Source: Anaeramoeba flamelloides
Lineage: Eukaryota; Metamonada; Anaeramoebidae
Assembly: GCA_027625915.1 (NCBI GenBank)
Contig: JANTQA010000012.1
Coordinates: 13,726,501 to 13,790,500, forward strand
Length of the DNA stretch: 64,000 nucleotides
Reading direction: 5' to 3'
Of this stretch, positions 1 through 11,584 are shown one piece after another. A program made the position numbers and the translations under genes. The stretch's first letter is position 1. Each line of letters starts with the position of its first letter. A model generated the notes under the pieces. That model was given only the letters and a program-made list of their open reading frames with translations, was not told the DNA's origin and ran no database searches.

Positions 1-2876
1 ATCAATTTTATTGATATTTGAGCTTTTTTTACTTTTTTAATTTGCGAAAACAACTAAAGAAATTTTTGGGTCTTGATTGAGATAATTTTCAATGGAAACC
101 AAAAACTAAAATAATATTCAAAAATATTAAAAACATATCGTAATCTATGTATTTTTGATTGTTTTTTTTTTTTTTTTTTTTTACTTTTAGATCAAATTGT
201 AGCTAAAATTTTGTCAGATAGAAAAGAAATAATAAATACTTGTAATCAAAAATAGATTTTTTTTTTACCTAAAATTCAAATAAATATTGAATTAAAAGAA
301 AAATGAAATTTATTTGTTTAGGCCAAAATTAAAAGTTCAATATGAATAATACTTTCAAACTTTTATTCAAACATTATATAATAATTGAAAAAAACAAAAA
401 CAAAAAAATTCTAAAATAATTTCATTTAATTTATTGGAATTATTTCAATAAAAAGTTTCAAAGTAAATAACGGAATGTGGTTTAAATAAGATATATTGTG
501 ATTTATGTATATATATAATTCGCGATTAAATATTATTCAAATAAAATAAAATAAACTTTGTTTCAAAAAAAATTTTTTTATTCTTTTTTTTAAAATTTGT
601 TGTTATTAAAATTTAAAAAAATAATATCTTTTAGTAAATTGAATCTGTTAATCTAAATTAATCTAGATATATGAAAATAATTTTTTATATATAAACTTTT
701 TTTCAATAATATTGTGGGTTTTATCTCTTTTTTTTTTAGAAATCAAAAATTAAAAAAAATTAAATAAAAAAAAAAAAAAAATCAATTATTAGTCTGTGAA
801 TTATTTGCCAAATCATTTAAATTTAAAGAATCATGGCCTGAAAAAACTGATAAATTTTATCAAGAAAGAAAAATATTATTTTTTTTCAAATTTGATTTAT
901 ATTTTTTTTTTTTTTTGCTTTATTTATAATCAAAAATATATATTTTTATTCAATATTAATCAATGGGTAAAATAAATTTCCCAAGTGGTTATATGTCCCT
1001 ACGAACCAAAAAACACTAAAAATGAAAAACTGATCAAATACTTTCCATTAATACAATTAAAAAAACTAAATGATAAAATAAAAATAAATAAAGTTTCAAT
1101 TTAACTTTTTCTTGAAAACTTTTTTTGCCAAAATCATTGAATTCACACTTGAAATTATGTATATTTTTAGATTCGGTCTCTTGTTTTAACTCATTTACTA
1201 AAATAAATTCTAAATTGTGGGAATTTTCTTTTCACAAAAGGCACTAATTTGGTCCTCAAATGTTTTTTTTTAGTTTTAAATGGTAAAATTAAAAAAAGTT
1301 AAACTAAAAGGATAAACTCTCCGGAAAAGCATTCTAATTTCATATATTAACTTATTCTTTGATTTCAAACTTTTATCAACCCCAATTTTTCAAAAAAAAA
1401 AATAAAAAAGGGAACACTAATTTCAAAAAATAATTTTGATATTCAAAAGTTGAGAGTGTTTTTATTCTAAAAAAAATTATCCCAGTGGTTAATTGAATTA
1501 AGTATGAAACTTAGATTTCGAAAAATATTAATCAGAAAAAAATAGTGCTTTATTTTATTAAGGACATATAAATTCTTTTCTAATGAAAAAAAAATTGCTT
1601 AACAATTGTTTGTTTATTTTAGGATTAGTTATCCAACAATTGTATCGGGTATGATGGGGTTTGTTTTCATCAAAATTAGGAATTTATGATGTTTAGACAA
1701 ACTTTTCAATATCTATATAAAAAAGTCTTTTTTTACAAAATTTGGATTGAAAAATAATAAAATTACAAGAACCAAGAAAAATTTCCCAATGTTAATAATT
1801 CTTTCAAGTTATTTTTTTGTGATATGTTTTTATACAATTATTAATTATAAATTTTTCTTTCTAAGATACTTTTTTACACCTTTTATATCCGAGAATCTTT
1901 TCAAAACAATTTAAATTATATATTTTATTTCAAAGATAAAATGCCTTGTTTGGGATTCCATGGGATATAAAATAAAAGATGCTTAAATCAAAAATAAAAG
2001 ATTCATGAAATTATCAGGTAGTTAAAGGAAATGTGTTTAATTGTGGTGCAAAATTTTAGAATGAGGATCTTGATAAGGGCCATAATTGGTTGTTTGTCTA
2101 GTGTTGTTAATTGTTTCATTTATACAAATATTTTTATTCATTCCAATTTTTTTTTTCTTTTTTCTTTTTTATGAATTGAATTTTTTCTTTGAGAACAGAA
2201 AAAAAATATTAAAAAATATCACCCTTCAAATTTTCATTTTTTTTTTTATTGGTTTTATTTTAATTTATTGTTCTCTATACTCATTTTCTTCCTGAAAGAT
2301 TAAATAAATCATTTCTCAGTTTACACAACTTTATTTCATTTTTCATTTCAATTTTATTCCAATAATTACTTTCAAAAAATATATTAATTTTCCTTTTTTA
2401 GATTCAATTTATTTTTTTTTTCTTCATCAAAAATTTACTGAAAAAAAAATATGTGATTGATAACTTTCTTTCACAATATACAATATTCTGTTTTTTGTAT
2501 GTAAAATTGGTAATTAGAAGAAAATTTTGGGGGTGAGAATTTTGGAAAATCTGCCTTTATTCTAATGAAATAATAATATTGAAAATTACAATTTAGAAAA
2601 AATTAAAACTTTTGTATATATATTATATGCAATGAAGTTCATTTATAATATAATTTATATTTAATGCCTTCTAATTCAGCTAAAATTCATTAAATTACTT
2701 TTTTTTTTATTAAATATTATGATTTTTCGAAGCTCTGTAGTTGGGTAAAAAGGATGTTTTTTGAGGTCAGGAAACAAAAATAAATCAAATTAAGTATAAT
2801 TTTTATTTTTGGTTGATTCAACTTTGGAATATGTTCTTCAATGGAAAATAACTAAAAGCTATTAAAATTTTCTATT
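1..2876. other. Gene-poor AT-rich region with possible exon scraps
   Basis: No gene can be assigned here. Several short stretches on the + strand read as protein after plausible TAG or CAG acceptors: about 790-880 (containing CELFAKSFKFKESW), about 1474-1530, and about 1625-1700. They do not chain into one gene. The 1625-1700 stretch resembles 4230-4280, so it may be repeat-derived. An open frame at 2086-2295 is nearly all Phe, Ile and Leu from T-runs and is unlikely to be a gene. Confidence 0.5.
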
Positions 2877-3073
2877 TACAGTCAGTTACACTTTTAAGAC
2901 ACAAAATTTTAACGAAATTTAAGGCACAAAAAAATCTCAAATTAAAAAACAAAATTCAGATTCTAGTAAAATAAATTGTAAAAAAATTTACAAATTTTGT
3001 GTCTTAATTTGAGATTTTTTTGTGCCATAAATTTTTTTTCAACGCTTGTGTCTTAAAAGTGTTACTTAATGTA
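2877..3073. repeat. MITE family 1, copy a
   Basis: An imperfect palindrome of about 197 bp whose ends read TACAGTCAGTTACACTTTTA and its near complement, with TA at both edges. The arms carry the phrase 'aaggcacaaaaaaatctcaa' and its inverse. Three relatives lie at 23385, 40411 and 47204. Size, TA edges and CAGT tips fit a non-autonomous Tc1/mariner-like element (inference). No coding capacity. Confidence 0.8.
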
Positions 3074-4024
3074 TAGAAAAATAATTACAAATGATTGTTA
3101 TTATGTGTTCTAGGTTTTAAAGAATTCAAAAAACAAACGGAGTAAAATCTTTGATTTTACAAAATTTTTTATAAATTCTGGAAATCCCAATAAATTTTCC
3201 CACATTTTTCCTGTATTTAAAAAGAATGGAGTAAAATCTTAATGATTTTACTCTGTTAGTAAACAAAAAAAAAAAAAAACTACATATCTAATAATAAAAA
3301 AAAAAAGAATAAATTTTCGAATTAAAAATAATAAATTATTATTTAATAGTTAAAACTAAAAAACTCAATTTTGAAAGATATTTATTAAATTTAAAGTGCT
3401 ACCAAATGATAATAAATTAACCCCTTCTCTGAGATTACAACTTTTTTAACTCTTCAAATTTTTTACAAGCAAATTTTAAATAAATGGATTGAAAAATTCG
3501 ATTTTTCAACTTAAATTAGGTAAAATATCTTTTAAAAATATTTTGATCCAAGATCTCAAATTAAACAATAGTCTTTATTATAAGTGAGGTTATTAAAAAG
3601 TGAAAAATTAGAAATATTTTAAATTTTTTTAGAAAAGTTTTTGTCATGATCTGGAAAGTTTAATACAAGTGTGCATTATGTAAAGTTTTAATGTAGAACT
3701 AAAAAAAAATCCGAAAAAATAGGTATTAAACAAAAAAAAAAAAAACATTTGTTTTACCATTGTTCACTTAACCTATAAATACCATGTTAACCTGTGATTC
3801 AAAATCATGATCGAAATTCTTGTTTCATGAAAACCTGCACATTAAATTATCCTAGATAAGGATCATAAACGATATGAAAATATTAATCCCTTTCCCAAAG
3901 TAATATTATAAAAATAAAAGTCCAAAAATGTATGACGAAATTGAAATATTTGTCTGAAATAGAGTTAAATTATCGAAAAAATTAATACCAGTTCATCAAA
4001 AAATGAATATATTTGAATAAAAAA
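3074..4024. other. Intergenic, small palindrome
   Basis: No gene seen. A 25-nt near-perfect palindrome lies at about 3229-3253 (GAGTAAAATC ... GATTTTACTC), and half of it recurs at about 3140. Otherwise A/T runs. Confidence 0.5.
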
Positions 4025-4178
4025 ATGGAAATTTTCGAAGAAGTTTGAAATAAATTCAATTCCTAATTTAAATTTTGTTTAAAAGATCTTCAGTGTTACC
4101 TTTGTAATTGGCTTAACCTTCGGTATGCTATTGGGTGTTGGATTGGATGTGGTATTTAATAAATTAGAAAAAAAATGA
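4025..4178 (+). CDS. Possible 36-residue membrane microprotein (two exons)
   Basis: A putative gene. Exon 1 at 4025-4042 encodes MEIFEE. A 43-nt intron (4043-4085, gtttga...aaaag) follows. Exon 2 at 4086-4178 encodes about 30 residues, starting IFSVTFVIGLTFGMLLGVG and ending NKLEKK with TGA. The reading is phase-consistent. The product would be one hydrophobic, glycine-spaced helix with a short basic tail, as in tiny ER or mitochondrial membrane subunits. I recognise no family. The GTTTG donor matches those of three supported introns in this window, but the intron is much shorter than the others (78 nt upward). The coding-like exon is convincing by composition; the start and splice are guesses. 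Confidence 0.3.
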
Positions 4179-4364
4179 TACTTTTATTTTGTAACATGAG
4201 CTTTAATCTCTGTATAATCTTATTTTAGACAACACAATCTTTAGGTATTAATGGGGTTCATTTTCACCAATCTTAAAGTCAGTATTTGAAATTTATTTAA
4301 AAAATTCCATTGTAAAGTCGATATTCGGTAGATATACAAAAATAATTTCTTTATTTTTCATTTT

Positions 4365-4682
4365 TTTGTTAAAATTGGTGTTTTTTCTTTAGCTGTGATA
4401 CTTTTCCAGTATATCAAAAAGGTGAAGAATCTTGTTAATATATTTGAAATTTTAAATGACAACACTTCGATTTAATCAACTGATTGAAGATGTTTGGCTA
4501 GGTTTGAATTTCAAAAAAGTATTTTCGATTTTCTCTTGAATGTTTCTACCCCAAATTACCACCTTTCTTTTTTAAAAAAATGGAATGTTTCTAAAAACAC
4601 CAAACATATTATCAATTTTCCTGAACCTTGTGATATACTGGAAAAGTATCACAGCTAAAGAAAAAACACCAATTTTAACAAA
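4365..4682. repeat. Foldback element with 52-bp perfect arms
   Basis: Arms 4365-4416 and 4631-4682 are exact reverse complements over 52 nt, including AGCTGTGATACTTTTCCAGT, around a 214-nt loop. A diverged relative lies at 57414-57755. The open frame at 4585-4815 is a by-product of the repeat. Confidence 0.8.
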
Positions 4683-5392
4683 CAAAAGAAAAATAAGTTA
4701 TAATTTTGGAACATGTCTTGTAAACTTACTGGTATTTCCACTTTTTTTTTTATCAAAGTATTTGAAGGTTTTTTGGAAGAGAGAAATTCATCATGGGTTT
4801 TATCACACAAGCTAAAAAATTAACAGGAATTGTTTTGGAAAGAGTAATCTTCTTTATAATTGAGTGAATCAAAAATACTGATAAATTCTAATAAATGGTT
4901 GAAAAATTTTACTTGAATATCCTTTATGAAATTAATATACTCAAGCTTTGAATAAAGCATTTTATGAAGCCAACTGTTAAGAAACTCTGTAAAATTAGTT
5001 GTTCTTCAAAAAATTCTTTGTCCTGGACTGATTGATAAGAAACATTTCTCAGGATTTATAAAAAATGGAAAAAAGACTAAAAATTTTTTGAAATTATTTA
5101 GAATTTATCCGTAACATTTGTTAAACACCAATTAAAATAGAAACTTTAAATTTGGGATGTGATTCCTTATGATCTTTTCAGATCCATGTAAATTGTATTA
5201 CTTTTAAATTTATTAGATATTTTGAAGAACCTAAAATTGTGATTTAAGTTGACACCCAATTCAAACTCTCAAGAACACCTTGAAAGTTCATCTTTTTTTG
5301 AAAAAAAACAAACTCACTTATTCACATTCTATGGAGATAAGGTTCAACAAAAATATTTTCATTTTTTTAAATTTTAGAATTTTCGATTTAAA
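4683..5392. other. Intergenic upstream of eL39
   Basis: No gene, tRNA or repeat recognised. This should contain the eL39 promoter and 5' UTR, but I see no defined promoter element. Confidence 0.4.
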
Positions 5393-5582
5393 ATGGTAAT
5401 TTTTTTTTTTTTTTTTTGATTTCTTTTTTTCAGCAATTCATCTCAACCTTACCCATTGTTTAACTTTGAATAGCCAGCACACAAAACCTTAAGAAAAAAG
5501 CTTAAACTTGCTAAAAAGATCAAACAAAACAGAACTGTTCCTTACTGGTACAGACTCAAAAATGGAACCAAAATTCGGTTTG

Positions 5583-5614
<32 letters not shown>

Positions 5615-5731
5615 TTTTTTCTTTTCATTTTTAAATTTCTTTTTATTTTTTATTTTTTTGCTTTTAATTTATTTGTGATTAGCTATAACAAGAAACGAAG
5701 AAATTGGAGATCAACCAAACTTAAATTTTAA
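5393..5731 (+). CDS. RPL39: 60S ribosomal protein eL39
   Basis: eL39 is a very short, basic protein of the large ribosomal subunit that lies near the peptide exit tunnel. The gene has three exons: 5393-5395 (ATG only), 5474-5577 and 5683-5731. Intron 1 is 5396-5473 (gtaatt...gaatag). Intron 2 is 5578-5682 (gtttgc...gattag) and contains a 30-nt T run. The spliced frame is 156 nt and gives 51 residues, exactly the usual eL39 length. It begins MPAHKTLRKKLKLAKKIKQN, continues with RTVPYWYRLKNGTKIR and ends YNKKRRNWRSTKLKF-stop. This follows the family pattern SHKTF...LAKK.KQNRP.P.W.R...GNKIRYN.KRRHWRRTKL. An intron at or just after the start codon is also known in eL39 genes of other eukaryotes. 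Both splice phases restore the family sequence, so the call is strong despite the absence of any long open frame. Confidence 0.93.
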
Positions 5732-6591
5732 TTGGAATTCTTTTTGCTTTTTCTTTCATTACGATGGCTTTTTGAAGAATTAATGAAAAGATTTGGGTAT
5801 ATCCCCATTTTTACCAACCAACCAACAAAAGAAAAAAAACCGAGTCTTTATCAATTAAGGCTCTTTAGAACTCAATAAATAATTCTTTTTATTTTATTAT
5901 TTTATTTTTTTTTTTTAAATGTTGCCCAATCTTGAATGTTCTGTGATCTTACAAATAAAAAACTAACTTTTCAAACCTTTTAGACAACACCTAAATTGAC
6001 CAAATTGAAATAATTTCAACCGATCCTTATGCTATATTTTGAAAAAACATCAAGACATTTTTCAAAAAGTGAAAAATACAATTGTTTTTTAATAATTCAT
6101 CACCAAAACTTTTCTATTTAAACACTCAATCAAATTTTAAAGCCCTAGATCGAGCATAAAAGCAAAAAATGGCCATTTTTTTGTCATTTTTATTAAATTA
6201 ACTTTTTTGGAATATCTTTAAGGTATAGTTTTGAACAAAGTATTTGACTAGGTTTGAATAGAATCATTTTTAAATTTCAGGTAACCTTTTGTTCACAGTT
6301 TTTTTGAAAAGGGGATTTAAAAAAAGTACAAAAAAAATGGACATTTTTTGCTTTTATACTGGGACTAGGTCTTTAATGAGACTTTTTAAATCTTTTGATT
6401 TTCACTTTTCAAAAATGAGTCTAACAAAAATGTAAATTCAATTTAATTCAAGTCAAGAATTATTCAATAAAAAATATTGAAATTTATTTTTTTTTAAGAT
6501 TGAATAGATTCAAATTTTGTATAATAAAAAATTTAATAACAATAATTTGTCCTTTTTTGAATTGAGATAACTTTCCCTTTTTTGGACTGAG
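5732..6591. other. Intergenic
   Basis: Downstream of eL39. A polyadenylation region is expected but not definable. About 6120-6370 contains two related phrases ending in TTTTGCTTTTAT on opposite strands, a weak inverted repeat. No gene seen. Confidence 0.4.
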
Positions 6592-7022
6592 ACCGACCAT
6601 TTTGAAAAAAAAGTGAAACAGGAAAAAAAGTTCAACACAGATTTTAATTGGGAACATTACTGAAAATGAAAAGTAAAAACAATAAAAAGAAGAAACCAAT
6701 TGACTTTAAATAATAATCCATTATATTATTTTTGATCAATTCAACAAATACAATTTAAATCTACCTGATTTATCGAAATTATTCAGTGGTTTTGTAGATT
6801 GTAAAAATATTCAATTTTTTGAACAAATTTTTAATAATTGAGCAATCAAAGAAAAATTCCTTGAAAAGATAGTATTAAAAAAACAGTTATTGTACTGAAT
6901 ACTTCATTTTGTCTTTATTTATATATTAGGTCTTTTTTTAATTGATCTTACTATGAATTTTCAGTTATTTTTCCTATTAAAAACCATTTTGAACTTTTTT
7001 TCCACAATGGTTATTATGATAT
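6592..7022. repeat. Inverted-repeat element family 5, copy a
   Basis: About 430 bp with imperfect ~60-bp terminal arms containing AAAAAGTGAAAC and AAGTTCAACA on the left and their complements on the right. It matches 52066-52507 along its whole length, same orientation, by eye roughly 80-85%. Non-coding. The minus-strand open frame at 6484-6699 runs through it and is not a gene. Confidence 0.75.
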
Positions 7023-7026
7023 TTTA

Positions 7027-7745
7027 GATAACTAAATTGAGTTTAAAATTCTTCTTATGACTGTGTCTAGTTGGGAGATTCTTTGAATTAGGAGATCAAA
7101 TTTAGTCACTTGAAAAGTCTCTCTTTACCAGATCCAAGTGTCCAACACTGAGTTCTCAACAATAAATCCAAAATATTGAAATTTAATAATTGGAATTCTT
7201 GTTTGATGATTTTGATTTGGTTATTTAAGAAAATAATAGTACTAAAATTTGATTTGCTATTTACAGACATTTTAAAAAAATGGGTATTAAAAGTTATAAA
7301 GAATCATGTTTAAACTGTTTGAATCACTCTTTTAAACAATTTGTTGAATAATTTTTAAAAAATAACTATAATAAAAAATATTAATCTAATTTAGAATCTA
7401 CAAAACAAAGAACAAATATTCTTTTTTATGACAGAACTGATCTTGGTTTAACTTTTTTAAATAATTTTTTTTTTTATTTGAACTAAATTTCCTTCACAAA
7501 ATATTTAAAAAATAGGAATTGTTTTTTTTTTGAATTTTTTAGAATATATTTGTAAAAATACATTCTGAATATTTTAATGTTTTTGGTTTTTTGTTAAGAA
7601 TTGTGCATTGGTCACTTAGTCTATTAAAGAGAGAAATTTTGAAATTACTAAATTTGTCTCTCCTAATTCAAAAGGTGTTAAGATTCTTGTATTTAGACAT
7701 AGTTGTGAGAAGACTTTTTAACTAAATTGAGATTTCATTAAAAAC
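7027..7745. repeat. Inverted-repeat element with ~125-bp arms
   Basis: Left arm about 7030-7155 and right arm about 7605-7730 are imperfect reverse complements; both contain CTCCTAATTCAAA or its complement, and AACTAAATTGAG near the tip. The interior is A/T-rich with no gene. It sits between a family 5 copy and a family 3 MITE. Confidence 0.65.
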
Positions 7746-7757
7746 ATTAAGAATCCC

Positions 7758-8244
7758 TACAGTGGTCAAAATGAAGCGTGCACAAAGACTAGAATCCGTG
7801 TTTCAAAATATAATCCATGGTTTTTTTTCTTCTTGTATCAAGGAAACATCTAATCTACTATCAAACAGTATACCTAAGTTCAAATCAATTTTGAAAGTAA
7901 AAGTCGGGTTATTTTCAGTCAAATTTAAATTATTCATTCAAATAGTTGAAAATTTTCCATATTATTCACATTTTTTTGAATTTTTAGGTTTTTTTTTGAT
8001 GGTTTAAAATTTTCTCAAAAAAATGTACTTAATTTTTTGAGACAAATTTTGCAATTTGATCCTTCATTTTTAGAATTTCTTTTTAAATAATAGAACTTTA
8101 AAAAACGAATACCATATTTTTTTAGTGTTTATTATCAGTTTCTTTTATTGGTTAATGTATAGGTCTTCTATAACAAAAAAAAACACGCTTTTTATTTTGA
8201 AACACACATTAAATTTTTTTACATGCTTTATTTGGACTTCAGCA
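7758..8244. repeat. MITE family 3, copy a
   Basis: About 487 bp. The left end is TACAGTGGTCAAAATGAAGC; the right end is a worn complement. The inner block around GGTCTTCTATAACAAAA is shared with copies at 22174, 22948, 43097 and 54780. The 81-residue open frame at 7762-8007 is the element's internal sequence, which recurs as partial frames in other copies; it is not a supported host gene. Confidence 0.8.
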
Positions 8245-8439
8245 GAAGTAAAAAAAATAGAAATAAAAAAGTGAAGAAATAAAATTAAAGAATATTAAAA
8301 AATAGATAATAAGAAAAAAACTAAAAGTTTTTACAGCCAGTTAAACATGCTATTATAGGTTATTTGAAATGGGTTACTTTTACTTAAAAGTGCTTGAGTT
8401 GTATTGGTTAAAAATTATTCTTGAGTAATATCTTAGATT

Positions 8440-9040
8440 TCTTTTATGTTCATTCTCCTCAATAATCCTCTAGATCTTCTAAGACAATGATGTTGATGTC
8501 AAAATTTTCGATTTTTGTGATGATATTTTTTCATTTTTTTTTCTGGTTCTTTTGTATTTCTTACTTAACTATATAAAATGACCTATATAATCAATTTTTC
8601 CTTTTTATAATATGTATTTTATATTTGTGCTTTGTCCATCTGTTTGAGCATCTATTCAAATTATTTTCACATGTTTTCGTTTTGAATCGGATCGTTGATG
8701 TTTCCACTTTAGGTGGGCTGTTTTTCTTTCAAGTTTGGAAATTTGGTGACTTTGTGGTATTTCTTTAGTTTCCAGTTATTATCTTCTTATATTTATTCGG
8801 CTATGTCATTAATGGATTTGGCTTGAGTTTCATATGTTCTCTTTTATTAATCTTTTCCTATCAGATGTGCTACAAGTAATGTCTTCCACTTGTCCATTTT
8901 CTCAACCCGCCTGCTAGTTGATCCAGTTTTAAATGTCTTCATTTCTTAACTAACTTTTTTTTCCTCTTTTAGATTATGTGGCATGTGATCAGATGTAGTG
9001 TTTCTATTTTAATATGTTTTTTGTGGGTCTATATTTGTAC
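8440..9040 (-). pseudogene. Decayed coding-like stretch, family unknown
   Basis: This stretch has visibly more G+C and codon-like texture than its surroundings. Read on the minus strand, one frame gives long protein-like runs broken by multiple stops. I cannot name the family; it could be a host pseudogene or the remnant of a mobile element. It lies between a family 3 and a family 2 MITE. It looks thoroughly broken. Confidence 0.4.
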
Positions 9041-9041
9041 T

Positions 9042-9446
9042 TACACTCATCCCAAAGCTACAGTGAAATTTTATCAATATCAAATTTTGATGCTGATATA
9101 AATTTTTTAAAAAGTTCAATATGAGAATAAAACCAAGCTCATATTGAAAAAAAAAATTCCTAAATGAGTTCATATTCAAGAATTTTTTCTGATTTGCAAA
9201 AAAGAAATTTTCGAACCCAAAATGACTCTAAACATCGAAAATTCATTAAGAAACAACATAAAATTTACTCTAAAAAATAAATTTATTTTTTGATCACATT
9301 AGAAGAATATTTTTCATATGAACTCATTTATGAAAAAATCTTTTCAATATAAGCTTTCTTATTTTTTTATTCTTAGATTGAAAAATCTATATCAACATCA
9401 AAATTTGATATTGATAAAATTTCACGGTAAGCTTGGAACAGCTGTA
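9042..9446. repeat. MITE family 2, copy a (long foldback)
   Basis: About 405 bp, TA at each end, ending ...CTTGGAACAGCTGTA, with arms of about 100 bp or more. The arms contain CAAATTTTGAT and its complement. It aligns end to end with 40621-41024, sharing the phrase AAAATTCCTAAATGAG. No coding capacity; could form a large hairpin if transcribed. Confidence 0.8.
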
Positions 9447-10399
9447 ATTATTGAACCGGTTTTTTATTAATTCGGGTATCTATTTATTTGATATATGATT
9501 GAATTGGATTAAAAGCGAATAATTTATATTCGTAATTGTAGTAAAATGACTCTTTTATAAAGTTGGGTTCCAATCATGTTTAACAATTTTTGGCTTACCT
9601 ATCTCAATAAACTATAATTCAAAATTTTTTCACAGGTAAAAATGTTCAAATAACCAGAGTAATACAATTTCGTTCAAATTGAAAATAATTTTGATTGTTT
9701 TTTGTTAAATATGAAAATCATTTTTTCATCTTTTAGTTGTTTGTTTTCATTTTATTTTTTGAATTGTCTAACTTTTTGAGTTGGATCAAAATATTTTTTT
9801 CAAACTATTGATATTAGGCTAAATTTAAGTTGTTCAAAATAAAAGATCTCAAATTAAATTAGTTGATAGTCTACTAATTTTATGGATCGATATTGCTAAA
9901 TAGAATTAAAACAAATTTTACAAATGCCATTTTTTGTATTGCTCTCTCCAAACTTTTTAACACATCCAATGCTTTATTAGTATTGATAATTATTTATTTT
10001 TTGTTTTGCGAGTATTTTAATTATAAACAAGTGTTAACGATTCAATTAGTGAATGGCTCTAATTTGTTATAGAAAATGATTAAATAAGAAATTTTTTTTA
10101 AAATAATTGAATTTAGGTATGTTAAATTTTTTGGATAAGGGTTTAAATATATATAAATACTGATATCTGCCAAATTTGTAATTTGGTATGTTTTTTCTTG
10201 TTAAGTCATATACACAGATATATATTATTCATTTTAGTTTTGATGATTGTTCTGTTTTTTATTTATTTACTTATAGGTTAGTTTTTGTAATGATTTTATA
10301 AAAAATATTTTCGTCATTTCTCTATTTTGTGTACTGGTTTTCCATATTTTGTTAAGTGTGGATTGTTGGTATAGTTTTTAATGTGTATTCTATGTTTTT
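9447..10399. other. Intergenic
   Basis: No gene, RNA or clear repeat recognised. The stretch is T-rich on the + strand. Confidence 0.4.
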
Positions 10400-10860
10400 T
10401 TTTTTTCTTTTTTTTTAAAAAAAAAAGTCAATTTTGAAGCAGAAAATATTTTAAAACTCCCAATTAAAATTAAGAAGGTTGAAGCTTTGTAATTTTTTTT
10501 CAAATAAATACAAATATTGTTAAGTATTCTTCTTGTCAAAATTTTTAATTTCCCCAAATAAATTGAAATATTTTACTAGTGGAGTTTCGATAAAAGTTAA
10601 CCAAGAACTATTTAGACATTTTATTTTTTTTGAAAATTTATTGTTTGTTCAGGTATTTTTTTTATGAATATCAACTCTAATCTCAAGTCAATTATTCCTA
10701 TTATTTCTAAACAATCTATATTTTATTTTTCTTAATTAAAAAAATAAATTTTTAATTCTTAGCTTGGCTCCTTTGAGTGAAATGGGGTTTATATTTTGAC
10801 ATTTCTAGAGCAAATTTTGAATTTTGATAGTAGAAAATGTTTTTACCTTATTCAAAATAG
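10400..10860 (+). repeat. Dispersed repeat family 7, copy a
   Basis: About 450 bp that aligns in the same orientation with about 42290-42740. Landmarks in order are a T/A tract, AAAACTCCCAATTAA, ATCAACTCTAATCTCAAG, and TGGGTGAAATG/TGAGTGAAATG near the right side. No clear terminal repeats and no coding frame. Confidence 0.6.
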
Positions 10861-11584
10861 CCGGAAAAAAAACAAATTTTAACAGGATCTCTTGAATTCG
10901 CATTAATTTAAGTCAATAAATGTTTTGTTAGTTATAAAAGTATTATTAACTAACCATAAAATACAAATAATCCTTAACAGATAATCAACTATTAAAAAAA
11001 ATCACATTCATCGAAATTCAAAAATAAAAAAAACAAAGCAGAAAAAAAAAAAGTAAAATAAAAGAAAATGTGATGTAATGGTGGCAGTTTATTGTTTAAT
11101 ATTTTTTAATTTTTAAAAAATTAAAAATAATAATAATAATATTAATTAAATGAAGGAGAAACCAAATAAAAAATATTCGAATGGTCTCATTATAAAAAAT
11201 TTTAAAGAAAAATATTATAATCAAAAATGGTAAATAAATAAAAAAGATTCTAACTCTCAAAATTAAAATAATAATTTAAATTTTGTTTAAAATCTTTTTT
11301 TGATGAGGAAAAAAAAAAAAAAAAAGAAAAAGGGTTAAAAAAATTTATAAAAAAATTAAAAAAGAAAAAATGATAATAGAATAAAAATTAGAGTCACAAA
11401 GATGGTAAATAAAATTACGAGGGATTAATATATGTGTATAGGTATGCATGCGTGTATTTGTTTTTTGTCTTGGTATGCGTGTGTTTGTGTATGAATATAT
11501 ATATATACTAATCCAAAGAATAAAGAGTGATTTTTTTTTTTTACAAAAGCTTATAAAAAAAAAAAATAAAATAAAGAAAAAAGT
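10861..11584. other. Intergenic 3' to the minus-strand gene
   Basis: No gene seen. It contains A-rich runs and a GTGTGTGTGT-like phrase near 11440-11490. Confidence 0.4.

Noticed and set aside
7762-8007. 81-residue frame, with look-alikes at 22458-22676, 22891-23112 and 43383-43571
   Set aside because: All lie inside family 3 MITEs on either strand. Similarity between them is explained by the repeat, and no copy has a longer intact frame.
8440-9040. Reassigned stop codons (TAA/TAG as Gln) to explain broken frames
   Set aside because: PGAP1, EMC2, eL39, COMMD8-like, peroxiredoxin and the acyltransferase all read without internal stops and end at TAA or TAG at the expected family length.
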